Assembly: GCA_016209525.1 (NCBI GenBank)
Contig: JACQWK010000513.1
Coordinates: forward strand, 1 to 32,217
Source of the DNA: Verrucomicrobiota bacterium
GTDB taxonomy: Bacteria > Verrucomicrobiota > Verrucomicrobiia > Limisphaerales > SIBE01
Length of the DNA stretch: 32,217 nucleotides
Direction of reading: 5' to 3'
Below, one piece after another: positions 16,501 to 23,448 of this stretch (positions within the stretch are counted from its first letter, which is position 1; each line of letters starts with the position of its first letter). The notes beneath the pieces are model-generated. The model worked only from the letters and a program-made list of their open reading frames with translations, was not told where the DNA came from and did no database searches. A program made the translations under genes and the position numbers.

Positions 16501-16770
16501 ACAGACAACGGCGGGAGCTATCAGGCCTTGATCACTCTGGCAGCGGACGACGCCTCCGCAGGCGATAAGTTTGTCATTGAAACCCAAGGGAGCCGAACCC
16601 AGGGAGTCGTGCTGTCGTCGGGAGGATACGATCGTTTTCGAGAATACGCTTGCGGCAGCCTGATTCTCCGCGCAGGCGTGAGCCGGGTGTTGATGCGGCC
16701 CGACGGGCCGCTCAAACGGGAACTGGCGGATGTGCGCGCGCTCCGGTTGGTGCCGGTTCGGCTACCTTAG
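13510..16770 (+). CDS. PVC-type membrane-bound dehydrogenase with HEAT repeats and cytochrome c domain
   Basis: A 1086-residue exported protein typical of Verrucomicrobia and Planctomycetes. A signal peptide (QRRLLLRVAVAVTSLVPALL) is followed by the PVC-type dehydrogenase-like beta-propeller domain (about 70-450), with PGYRLELVASEPMVQNP, FDPDGRIWVVEYQGY and GPDGALYIADMYRGIIEH. HEAT-like helical repeats follow (about 480-760), then a haem site CAACH at 824-828 in a c-type cytochrome domain and a C-terminal beta domain. It probably oxidises a sugar or alcohol in the periplasm and passes electrons to the bound haem; the substrate is unknown. GTG 13510 or ATG 13522 may be the start. Low-complexity stretches near residues 557-580 and 700-735 look like insertions. 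Confidence 0.9.
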   Translation: MPILMVQRRLLLRVAVAVTSLVPALLVGQSIPAERPRSRPPSELTGWADWEKAEDLLKRITIPPAPPLSPEEALKTFRLAPGYRLELVASEPMVQNPIFFEFDPDGRIWVVEYQGYMRDLQGRGEADPICRVVVLEDIDEDGKADQSTVFLDRLVMPRSLAFVEGGVLVAEPPKLWFCQDTNHDLRCDSKVEVGTFGRAGNPQHTANGLRYGLDNWLHSSDWPKRHRFVDGRLIEESTIHRGQFGVTFDDFGRFLTCYESSALHADLLPAEYLLRNPNFLKAYQRSGSDRSQFGVNVNIARQAQEVFPIRVTPQITLGALELRNDGRLRTYTVVAGSCFYNGQQYPDDAYGNVFVPEAGGHLIGRLRISGEIEPKATRFYPAEQEFLASTDERFRPVNSRVGPDGALYIADMYRGIIEHVIFMVPYLEKQIKERALEEGRDMGRIYRVVYEGKPIDRRNPRLSSKTSGELAAHLGFPNGWWRYTAQRLLVERRDAATIPTLEKMALQGTNALERMHALWTLDGVGSLNLKTTLAALGDRDEKVRATAVRLSERFIGESIGGASRVPASSMAPRLRGEWARAQEGAVFAGMARLAGDSSPLVRLQVLLALGGFATGRAEEVMATLLTQNEQALFRAAAMTGLHAREFEFLSRLSANSAWQTRTDHRQRMIALLAQAVIDAGNPPRIEQLLSLLESPLLTASTERRGSTALPSSSLRRADKAARPKQNKGLPAQWFRDAIFEGMLAALPRDFQNINPIALSKEPTILTKLTRSDNEQLRQRAFQLHAFFTWPNARKLRPGLTDMGALDEEQKTSAELGEQQFGVLCAACHQPHGGGLANVAPPLGGSEWINASPERLVRIVLHGLYGPIEVNGQTWNLHMPSFGPVLDDERLAATLTFIRMAWGNAASPVAPALVKKVRHETESRTLPWTAQELDAALSSSTLSSPGVEPSVIRPDANGQLSLPAKLAVTYGRELAYRPSLDILAPWRREQDVAEWRVETDNGGSYQALITLAADDASAGDKFVIETQGSRTQGVVLSSGGYDRFREYACGSLILRAGVSRVLMRPDGPLKRELADVRALRLVPVRLP

Positions 16771-16806
16771 CAAACTGCTTCTTCGGACGCGCTCCGAGAG
16801 AGTCGT

Positions 16807-19338
16807 TTATTCCCTCACGGCGGCCTGCAATGCCTGCTTCAAGTGCGCGATCACTTTTTCGTGGATCGTGTTCACCTCCGCGTCCGTCAAGGTGCGTTCG
16901 GCCTGCCGGTAAGTGAGGGCGTACGCAACGCTCTTCTGCCCGGCCGGCACATTTTGGCCGCGAAACACGTCGAACAATTCCACCTGCTCGAGGGCTTGAG
17001 GTTTGGCCTGCTTGATGGCGTTGAGGACAGCCTCGTGCGTCGTCCTTTCCGTCACAAACATCGCAATGTCCCTCCGAATGGATGGAAAGGCTGGCAAGGG
17101 CTTGAAGGACCTCGCCTTGTTGCGGCGAGCCAGGAGCGCGTCAAAGTCCCACTCGCCCATCAACACTGCGTCCCGGAGATCGTACTGTTTGGCGATCGCG
17201 GGCAAAAGCTGCCCGAACTCGCCCAAAGGCAACTTGCCACCCAAAAGAACCGCCGCGGATTCAAGATAAGGTCCTCGACATTCCGGCTGCACTGCAAAGC
17301 TTACGCCTCGCAGCCCAAACTGTTCCAGGAACTCCTCCAGCATCCCTTTGAGATCGTAGATGTCAAAACTCGCCCGACGGTCATTGCCGCTCCAAAAGAG
17401 AGGATACCGCGGACCCGTCACCGCGAAGGCCAAGCGGCGCCCCTCCTGGGCTTGGCCATTCGCTTCCACGAAAACCCGGCCGATTTCAAAGAGCGCCACA
17501 CGCTCGTTTTTGCGGCTCAGATTATGGCGCAAAGAATCGAGAAGCCCCGGCAGAAGGCTGGGCCGGAGCACATTCATGTCGCTGCTCAACGGATTCTCCA
17601 GAGCGATGAGCGGACGATCTTCACGCTCGCGGAAAAGCGCCCGGAGCGCCAGGTCTGAGATCAACGTCTGGCCCTCGGCTTCATGCAGGCCTAATCCCGT
17701 CAAGCACTTTCGGGCTTCCGCGATCTCATCATGCACGGCGTCGTAGGCATTCGAGCCAATCGCCGCGCGGGGCGGAGTGGACGGAATTTTGTCGGCTCCG
17801 TAGAGCCGCCCGATCTCCTCGATCAAATCGATCTCGCGCTTCAGATCAACGCGGAAGGAGGGGATCCGGAAGATGGTTGAGTGGGGAGTACGCACGCCCG
17901 TCGTCGGCGCGATGCCCGGCTGGGTGGTGACCTCCAAGCCGAGCCGATGCAGGTACTCGGTTTGTTGGTCGGCGGGAATGTCCACTCCCAGCAAGGCCGC
18001 GCTGCGAGTGTGCCGCAACGCGATTTGCTTTGCTTCCGGAGGCTTTGAAAATGCATCCACCACTCCGGCGGCAAGCGCTCCTCCCGCCGTCTCCAGAATC
18101 AATTGCGCGGCGCGCCGGCTCGCCCAGTCGCAGATCGCGAGGTCCGCACCGCGCTCGAAGCGGTAACTGGACTCGCTGCGCAACCCCAGCGCCTTGCTGG
18201 TGCGTCGAATGTTCGTCGGTTTGAAGTGCGCGCTCTCGATTAGCACGTCGCGGGTCTCGGCGTTAATCTCCGTGTTCCTGCCGCCCATGATCCCTGCCAG
18301 AGCGATGCCTCTGGTTTCATCGGCGATGAGCAGCATCTCGCTGGTGAGTGTGCGTTCCTGGCCGTCAAGGGTCGTGAACTTCTCGCCTTCGGCGGCCCGC
18401 CGAATGACCATCGTCGCGAGGGTACTTCCGCCGGACTGGGACAGGGGCGAAGCCTGTCCGACGTTGGCCAGCAAACGATAGTCGAAAGCGTGCAGCGGCT
18501 GCCCGATCTCCATCATCACAAAGTTCGTGACATCGACGACGTTGTTGATGCTGCGAATGCCGATTTTTTCCAGCGCGTTCCTCAGCCAGTCCGGGCTGGG
18601 GCCTAGAGCAACTCCGCGGACAATCCGGGCGGTATATCGTGGACAAAGTTCTGTATCCTCGATGCGGACGGCGACCAGATCTTCGACGCGAAGGGCGGAT
18701 GCCTGCGCTCCCTCAGGCGCTCCGGCATCCTGTTTGACGGTCACTTCGGGCATCCTTAAAGGATTTCCCGTCAGCGCGCTGATCTCGCGCGCAATGCCGA
18801 TGACACTGTTCAGGTCGGGACGATTCGGAGTGATCTCCAGGTCGTAAACAACGTCTCCGGCCGCACGGCCAAGATATTCCGCGAACGATTGGCCCACTCT
18901 CGCGTCATCGCGAAGGATGAGAATGCCCTCGGCCTCTTCCGCCAATCCCAGCTCCTTGGGCGAGCACAACATGCCATGCGATTCAACGCCCATCACTTTT
19001 CGGACTTTGATGACGAAGGGCTCCTTTTCACCCGCCTTCAAGGGAAGGGCGTAGCCCGGCAGAATCAAGGCCGCTTTGTCCCCAGGCTTGAAGTTGCTGG
19101 CGCCGCAGATGATTTGGCGTTCCCCTTTGCCATCCTGGACGCGGCAGACCGAAAGTTTGTCCGAGCCTGACACCAAACTCCGCGTCAGGATCTGAGCAAC
19201 GACGATCCCTTCGAACTCGCCGCCGATTTTCTGCACATTTTCTACTTCGACGCCAAGCATGGTGAGCCGCTCGGCCAACTCCTCGGCCGTCCAGTGGAAT
19301 TCGATGTATTGTCTCAGCCAATTGAATGTGACTTTCAT
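16807..19338 (-). CDS. pheT: Phenylalanine--tRNA ligase subunit beta
   Basis: An 843-residue PheRS beta chain. In order: N-terminal and EMAP-II-like tRNA-binding domain (about 1-150, VGVESHGMLCSPKELGL type), B3/B4 editing domain with GQPLHAFDYRLLA, B5 domain (IPSFRVDLKREIDLIEEIGRLYG), catalytic-like core (LENPLSSDMNVLRPSLLPGLLDSLRHN), and the C-terminal FDX-ACB domain (LPAFPSIRRDIAMFV to the end). Residues about 290-305 (NVGQASPLSQSGGSTL) interrupt the normal transition from GQPLHAFD to the VIRRA strand and are encoded by a hairpin repeat also found in pheS. It is separated from pheS by a phosphatase gene. Confidence 0.95.
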   Translation of the reverse strand: MKVTFNWLRQYIEFHWTAEELAERLTMLGVEVENVQKIGGEFEGIVVAQILTRSLVSGSDKLSVCRVQDGKGERQIICGASNFKPGDKAALILPGYALPLKAGEKEPFVIKVRKVMGVESHGMLCSPKELGLAEEAEGILILRDDARVGQSFAEYLGRAAGDVVYDLEITPNRPDLNSVIGIAREISALTGNPLRMPEVTVKQDAGAPEGAQASALRVEDLVAVRIEDTELCPRYTARIVRGVALGPSPDWLRNALEKIGIRSINNVVDVTNFVMMEIGQPLHAFDYRLLANVGQASPLSQSGGSTLATMVIRRAAEGEKFTTLDGQERTLTSEMLLIADETRGIALAGIMGGRNTEINAETRDVLIESAHFKPTNIRRTSKALGLRSESSYRFERGADLAICDWASRRAAQLILETAGGALAAGVVDAFSKPPEAKQIALRHTRSAALLGVDIPADQQTEYLHRLGLEVTTQPGIAPTTGVRTPHSTIFRIPSFRVDLKREIDLIEEIGRLYGADKIPSTPPRAAIGSNAYDAVHDEIAEARKCLTGLGLHEAEGQTLISDLALRALFREREDRPLIALENPLSSDMNVLRPSLLPGLLDSLRHNLSRKNERVALFEIGRVFVEANGQAQEGRRLAFAVTGPRYPLFWSGNDRRASFDIYDLKGMLEEFLEQFGLRGVSFAVQPECRGPYLESAAVLLGGKLPLGEFGQLLPAIAKQYDLRDAVLMGEWDFDALLARRNKARSFKPLPAFPSIRRDIAMFVTERTTHEAVLNAIKQAKPQALEQVELFDVFRGQNVPAGQKSVAYALTYRQAERTLTDAEVNTIHEKVIAHLKQALQAAVRE
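18438..18466. repeat. In-frame hairpin repeat inside pheT
   Basis: The hairpin GGACAGG (18439-18445) and CCTGTCC (18453-18459) encloses a 7-base loop. On the coding strand the 29-base unit matches the pheS repeat (21273-21301) at 23 of 29 positions and is read in the same frame, as N-V-G-Q-A-S-P-L-S. Confidence 0.7.
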
Positions 19339-19349
19339 GAATTTGGAAG

Positions 19350-19410
19350 CCCCTCACCCGTCTTGCGGACACCCTCTCCTGACCGGATGGGGAGAGGGAT
19401 GGGGCGGGGT
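19350..19410. repeat. Diverged copy of the CCCTCTCC palindromic repeat
   Basis: CCCTCACCC (19351-19359) precedes the hairpin CCCTCTCC (19372-19379)/GGAGAGGG (19391-19398), followed by GGGGCGGGG. It lies in the 135-base gap between pheT and the phosphatase gene and is of the same type as the composite repeat at 2864-2980. Confidence 0.6.
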
Positions 19411-19473
19411 TTTGCTTACACAAGTGATCATTTCAGTTCCAATGCCTTCTTCGAGAGACAACGGTGTTGTGTC

Positions 19474-20598
19474 TCATTGTCTGGTCTCGGCAGGATTGAG
19501 CAGGTCCATCAGGGAAGCGCCTGATCTAGGAAAGGCCGCGCGATAATCCTCGCCGAGCAAGGCCGCCACGGTGGCCGCGATTTGACTTTGTGTTAGGAGG
19601 GGCGTGGTTGCTCGTTCCCCCAGCGGCGGCGTGTCAGGGCCAATCGCGGCAATCCAAATGCCTTCGGCTCCCGCCACCCGTTCTCCGTGGTCCTTCCATT
19701 CGCTGGGGCCGGTCCCGCGTCCATGGTCGGTCGTGATCAGAAACGTTGTTTTGTCGCGATAGTTCGGCATCGATTGAACCGTCTCCCAGAGCCGGCGGAT
19801 GAAATCGTCCACATGATGAGCGGCCGTCAGGTACTGATCATAGCGGCCCGCATGCGCCCATTCGTCCGTCTCGCCCAGGCCAAGGAACAGCAATCGGGGC
19901 TGTTGGCGCTTCACGTATTCCAGCGCCGCGTGAAGGACGAACGAATCGTAGGTGACACCTTCCCACATTGGCGTCGTATCGCGCAACAGTTCGCCAACAA
20001 CGGCAGAGGGTTTAACCTCGCTGCTTTCAAACTTGGGTTCCCAGGCCGGCCAAATCCGCAGCTTGCTGCGTGGGACGTTGAAGATGTACGGAAAAACGTC
20101 CCAGGTCGCGAACAAGGCGACTTTGCCTTGAAAACCAGGTCGGCCCTGCAGCCATTCGAAAACGGTGACGTTGGGGTTCGGCAGCTTGCTGTTGCTGTCG
20201 ATCCGCGGGTCGCCAAAGCCGGCGAGGACCTCGTTGTAGCCGGGATAGGAAAACTTTCGGCCATTGGTCAGGTTGACGACGCTCTTCTTGTTCTGGTTTC
20301 CGAGCAGTTGGCCCCGTTTCGCGATTTCGCTCCAGAAAAACGGAAGCAGCGCCTGCCGTCTCGCTTCGGGCGTCTCCCGCCAGAAACGGTTGCGCAGGGC
20401 GTTGGTGTTCTTGACGCCGCCATTCTTTGCGTTGATCAAGAGTTCCTCCGCGCCGGCAAAAACCTCCTGCCACCTCAACCCATCGCTCATGATGAGGAAG
20501 ACATTCTGGGTTTTGAGGGTTGACGTTGCCCCTTCAGTGGACGTCCAAAGGCAGATTAGCGCGGCCCATATCGTCAGTCGCAACCCAGTCGATTTCAT
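19474..20598 (-). CDS. Alkaline phosphatase family protein (phosphodiesterase/sulfatase fold)
   Basis: About 374 residues after a signal peptide (MKSTGLRLTIWAALICLWTSTEGA). It belongs to the alkaline phosphatase superfamily with metal-site motifs QNVFLIMSDGLRWQEVF near the N-terminus, GLGETDEWAHAGRYDQYL in the middle, and ITTDHGRG plus WKDHGERV near the C-terminus. It should act on a phosphate or phosphodiester ester in the periplasm; the substrate is unknown. ATG 20598 starts the signal peptide; the longer frame from 20682 adds a charged leader that I consider untranslated. It lies between pheS and pheT on the same strand, where no such gene normally occurs, 114 bases after pheS. Confidence 0.85.
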   Translation of the reverse strand: MKSTGLRLTIWAALICLWTSTEGATSTLKTQNVFLIMSDGLRWQEVFAGAEELLINAKNGGVKNTNALRNRFWRETPEARRQALLPFFWSEIAKRGQLLGNQNKKSVVNLTNGRKFSYPGYNEVLAGFGDPRIDSNSKLPNPNVTVFEWLQGRPGFQGKVALFATWDVFPYIFNVPRSKLRIWPAWEPKFESSEVKPSAVVGELLRDTTPMWEGVTYDSFVLHAALEYVKRQQPRLLFLGLGETDEWAHAGRYDQYLTAAHHVDDFIRRLWETVQSMPNYRDKTTFLITTDHGRGTGPSEWKDHGERVAGAEGIWIAAIGPDTPPLGERATTPLLTQSQIAATVAALLGEDYRAAFPRSGASLMDLLNPAETRQ

Positions 20599-20712
20599 GA
20601 CGCGTGGCGCCAACGCATCGAGTGGGCAGCATTGTTTGAACCGGGTGTTTTTGGCGATCGTCATCGTTCCTTTTGGTTTCAATTAGTTTCAGTCAATGGC
20701 CATCTGGAATCC

Positions 20713-21780
20713 TCAAAACTGCCTCAGAAACCGCACATCGTTCTCGTAAAAGAGCCGAATGTCATTGATCCCATATCGGATCATGGCGATGCGTTCGATG
20801 CCGAAGCCGAAGGCCCAACCGCTCCAAATTTCCGGATCGTACCCGACGTTCTCGAATACTTGCGGATGGACCATGCCGCAACCTGCTAGCTCGAGCCAAT
20901 CCTTGCCCATCCTCCGTGTGAGCGAGCTCGAAAAGTCGATTTCGTAGCTCGGCTCCGTGTAGGAGAAGTAATGCGGGCGAAAACGGAGCTTCACTTCGTC
21001 GCCCAGCAACTCCTTGAAAACGTGCTCGACCGTGCCCTTCAAATCGCCCACCGTCACGCCCCTGTCCACGTAGAGGCCTTCGATTTGCTGGAACGTCGGA
21101 TTGTGCGTCGCGTCGGCGTTGTCCCGGCGATAAACGCGCCCCGGAGCGATGATGCGCACCGGGGGTTGCTGCTTTTCCATGACACGGATTTGCACGGACG
21201 ACGTGTGTGTACGCAACAGCCGCGGAGGCATCTTGCCTGCCGGCTGCAATTGCGATGATTGAGGGGCCGATCGGGGCAGGCTGGAAGCCTGTCCTGCGTT
21301 GAGATAGAACGTGTCCTGGGTATCGCGCGCCGGGTGATCTGCCGGCGTGTTGAGCGCATCGAAACAGTACCATTCGTTCTCGATTTCCGGTCCATCGGCC
21401 ACGACGAAGCCGATTCGCCGAAAGATTCGGACGATATCTTCGGTCACTTGCGTCAGGGGGTGCGTTTTGCCCAGGGGCCGCCGGCGGCCAGGAAGGGTGA
21501 AATCCGTGGGTTCTTTGGGCAGTGAAGCCTTGAGCTCAAGCTCGGATTTCCGGTCAGCCAGCGCGGCTTCCAGTTCCACTTTGACCTGATTCACCAATCT
21601 GCCCGCGACCGGCTTCTCTTCCTTCGGAAGCGAACCGAGTTGTTTCATGAGGGCGGTGAACTTGCCGTGACTGCCGAGGAAGCGAACGCGGACTTGTTCG
21701 AGCGCCGCCAAGTCCGAGGCGGCCTTCAGTTCCGTCAGAGCGCCTTCCTTCAGCGGTTCGATTTCTTCAACGAATGACAT
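20713..21780 (-). CDS. pheS: Phenylalanine--tRNA ligase subunit alpha
   Basis: A 355-residue PheRS alpha chain, class II, partner of PheT. The N-terminal coiled coil (EEIEPLKEGALTELKAA to KSELELKA) is followed by the catalytic core: HPLTQVTEDIVRIFRRIGF, GPEIENEWYCFDALNTPADHPARDTQDTFYL, PGRVYRRDNADATHNPTFQQIEG, HYFSYTEPSYEID, and motif 3 GWAFGFGIERIAMIRYGI. Residues about 160-186 (NAGQASSLPRSAP... GKMPP) replace the usual 4-6 residue turn between DTFYL and RLLRTHTS, and are encoded by palindromic repeat sequence. ATG 21780 (MSFVEEIEPL) is the natural start. Confidence 0.95.
   Translation of the reverse strand: MSFVEEIEPLKEGALTELKAASDLAALEQVRVRFLGSHGKFTALMKQLGSLPKEEKPVAGRLVNQVKVELEAALADRKSELELKASLPKEPTDFTLPGRRRPLGKTHPLTQVTEDIVRIFRRIGFVVADGPEIENEWYCFDALNTPADHPARDTQDTFYLNAGQASSLPRSAPQSSQLQPAGKMPPRLLRTHTSSVQIRVMEKQQPPVRIIAPGRVYRRDNADATHNPTFQQIEGLYVDRGVTVGDLKGTVEHVFKELLGDEVKLRFRPHYFSYTEPSYEIDFSSSLTRRMGKDWLELAGCGMVHPQVFENVGYDPEIWSGWAFGFGIERIAMIRYGINDIRLFYENDVRFLRQF
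21226..21301. repeat. In-frame palindromic repeat block inside pheS
   Basis: Two hairpins lie within the coding region: GGGCAGGC (21274-21281) with GCCTGTCC (21287-21294), one G-U pair, and AGGCA (21226-21230) with TGCCT (21234-21238). The first unit (21273-21301) matches the pheT repeat at 23 of 29 positions and is read in the same frame, as N-A-G-Q-A-S-S-L-P. Together they account for a roughly 25-residue insertion relative to ordinary PheS. Confidence 0.7.
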
Positions 21781-21846
21781 AAATTGCTTCCAGTTATTGC
21801 CAGCTTGCGAGTGGCCTGCCCAATCTCTGCCTTGCGATACCAATCA

Positions 21847-21884
21847 CAAAAGAAAAGCGGGCGGCCAGTTTCCCGGTCGCCCGC
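21847..21884 (-). terminator. Intrinsic terminator between rplT and pheS
   Basis: A 10-base-pair stem (GCGGGCGGCC 21857-21866 with GGTCGCCCGC 21875-21884, one G-U pair) and 8-base loop is followed on the minus strand by TTTTCTTTT (bases 21848-21856). It lies 24 bases after the rplT stop and 67 bases before pheS. It probably ends or attenuates transcription from the ribosomal protein genes, so pheS may need partial read-through or its own promoter. The space is too short for a phenylalanine leader peptide. Confidence 0.75.
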
Positions 21885-21907
21885 CCTCAACTCGGTCTGT
21901 CGAGCGT

Positions 21908-22279
21908 TTACGCCCTCGCGGTTTTCGCTTTCAGGGCGTTTTGGGCGACCTGGATGAGCTCGGTAAAGGCGGTCTGATCTGTGGCGGCCAGGTCCGCCAA
22001 GACCTTTCGATCCAGGGCCACCTTCGCTGCCTTTAGTCCTTCCATGAATCGGCTGTAGGTGAGGCCGGCCGCCCGGGCCGCGGCGTTGATGCGCACCTGC
22101 CAGAGCGCCCGAAAATTACGTTTCTTGGTCTTCCGGTCGCGGAAGGCATACTGTCGGCCATGGTCAAGGGCGTCCGCCGCATAGCGGTAAAGTTTCGAAC
22201 GGCGCATCCGAAAGCCCTTCGCGGCTCTGATCGTCCGTTTGCGGCGTTTGCGTGAGGCGGGAGCGTTGGTAACTCGCAT
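21908..22279 (-). CDS. rplT: 50S ribosomal protein L20
   Basis: A 123-residue L20, an early-assembly 23S rRNA binder of the large subunit. The N-terminal basic arm is typical (MRVTNAPASRKRRKRTIRAAKGFRMRRSKLYRYA), followed by the globular part KKRNFRALWQVRINAAARAAGLTYSRFMEGLKAA and VLADLAATDQTAFTELI. L20 often represses its own operon by binding mRNA ahead of rpmI or rplT. It lies 84 bases after rpmI, with the gap largely filled by a 14-base tandem repeat. It is followed by an intrinsic terminator. Confidence 0.96.
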   Translation of the reverse strand: MRVTNAPASRKRRKRTIRAAKGFRMRRSKLYRYAADALDHGRQYAFRDRKTKKRNFRALWQVRINAAARAAGLTYSRFMEGLKAAKVALDRKVLADLAATDQTAFTELIQVAQNALKAKTARA

Positions 22280-22285
22280 AGGTAA

Positions 22286-22349
22286 GTGGTCAGTTGCCAG
22301 TGGTCAGTTGCCAGTGGTCAGTTGTCAGTGGTCAGTTGTCTGTGGTCGG
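22286..22349. repeat. 14-base tandem repeat between rpmI and rplT
   Basis: Four consecutive copies of GTGGTCAGTTGYCA (the last ends CT rather than CA) run from 22286 to 22341, followed by a partial copy GTGGTCGG. The array fills most of the 84-base space between two ribosomal protein genes and ends 6 bases before the rplT start. Confidence 0.85.
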
Positions 22350-22363
22350 GTGATGCGAGCGTG

Positions 22364-22579
22364 TCAGTGGCTGAAGGGCAAGTTCTGCGTGACGCGGTAG
22401 GTGTCGGTGGGATCTACCACCACGGCCGTGCCGAGGGAACGGCGGCGTTTCGGCTTCTTGCCGGCGAGCAAATGGCGCTTGCCGCCGCGCATTCGCAGAA
22501 CCTTTCCCCGCGCCGAAATCTTGAATCGTTTCGCCACGGACTTTCGTGTTTTGATGCCTTTAGGGCGACGCATAAGCAA
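22364..22579 (-). CDS. rpmI: 50S ribosomal protein L35
   Basis: A 71-residue L35 of the large subunit. It contains the family core GIKTRKSVAKRFKISARGKVLRMRGGKRHLLAGKKPKRRRSLGTAVVV. The start may be the first Met or the third residue (MRRPKG). It is the first gene of an rpmI-rplT-pheS run transcribed away from larB. The usual upstream partner infC is absent: the 113 bases ahead of it lead straight to the divergent larB gene. Confidence 0.95.
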   Translation of the reverse strand: MLMRRPKGIKTRKSVAKRFKISARGKVLRMRGGKRHLLAGKKPKRRRSLGTAVVVDPTDTYRVTQNLPFSH

Positions 22580-22692
22580 ATCTTCGTTCGAAAAGAGCGC
22601 GCACTATAGGATCAGGTCTGGCGGGACGCAAGCGGGAATTTTGCGTCCATTTCCGGCGTGACCCTTCGGCGATTTCCTGACATTTTCCCGGC

Positions 22693-23448
22693 GTGACGAC
22701 GACGCAAGCGATCAAGCTATTGGACGATTTTCGGCGAGGAAAGGTGGGCCGGGAGAAGGTGCTTCGCGCGTTTCAAGCCGCGCCGCTGGCGGACCTTGGG
22801 TTTGCGCAGGTGGATACGCACCGAGGGCTCCGCAAGGGATTTCCGGAAGTCATTTATGGCGAGGGCAAGACTCCCGAACATATCGCTGCGATTGCCAAGA
22901 GGATTCTCCAAACGGAAGATCGCCTGCTCATCACAAGAGTCGCCACGGCGCAGGCGGAAGCGGTTCGGAAAGCCATTCGCGGAGCCGTTTACCACGAGAT
23001 GGCTCGTTGTGTCACAATTGAAAAACGGCCTTTGCGGAAGCGCCACGGCGCCATCGCCGTCGTCTGCGCCGGGACGAGCGACTTGCCCGTCGCGGAAGAA
23101 GCCGCCCTCACGGCGGATATCATGGGCAACAAGGTCAGTCGAATCTACGATGTGGGCGTTTCTGGACTGCATCGGCTGCTGGCTCGACTGGAAGACCTGC
23201 TGAGCGCCCACGTACTGGTTGTGGTGGCGGGGATGGAAGGAGCGCTTCCCAGTGTGGTGGCGGGCCTGGTTCGCCGGCCCGTCATCGCCGTTCCAACCAG
23301 CGTGGGGTATGGCGCAAGCTTCGGGGGCTTGGCGGCGCTTCTGGGGATGCTGAATAGCTGCGGCACGGGCGTCACGGTTGTGAATATCGACAACGGCTTC
23401 GGCGCCGGCTATGCCGCAGGCCAAATTAACGCGCTCGCGACAGATTGA
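22693..23448 (+). CDS. larB: Nickel pincer cofactor biosynthesis protein LarB
   Basis: A 251-residue LarB, which carboxylates and hydrolyses nicotinic acid adenine dinucleotide at the first step of the nickel pincer nucleotide (NPN) pathway. The N-terminal part has the family start LLDDFRRGKVGREKVLRAF and VDTHRGLRKGFPEVIYGEGKTPEH. The C-terminal PurE-like domain (about 115-245) has VVCAGTSDLPVAEEAALTA, VVVAGMEGALPSVVAGLV, PVIAVPTSVGYGASFGGLAALLGMLNSC and NIDNGFGAGYAAG. It starts with GTG 22693. The larC start codon follows its stop directly, so the two are co-transcribed. Confidence 0.93.
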   Translation: MTTTQAIKLLDDFRRGKVGREKVLRAFQAAPLADLGFAQVDTHRGLRKGFPEVIYGEGKTPEHIAAIAKRILQTEDRLLITRVATAQAEAVRKAIRGAVYHEMARCVTIEKRPLRKRHGAIAVVCAGTSDLPVAEEAALTADIMGNKVSRIYDVGVSGLHRLLARLEDLLSAHVLVVVAGMEGALPSVVAGLVRRPVIAVPTSVGYGASFGGLAALLGMLNSCGTGVTVVNIDNGFGAGYAAGQINALATD

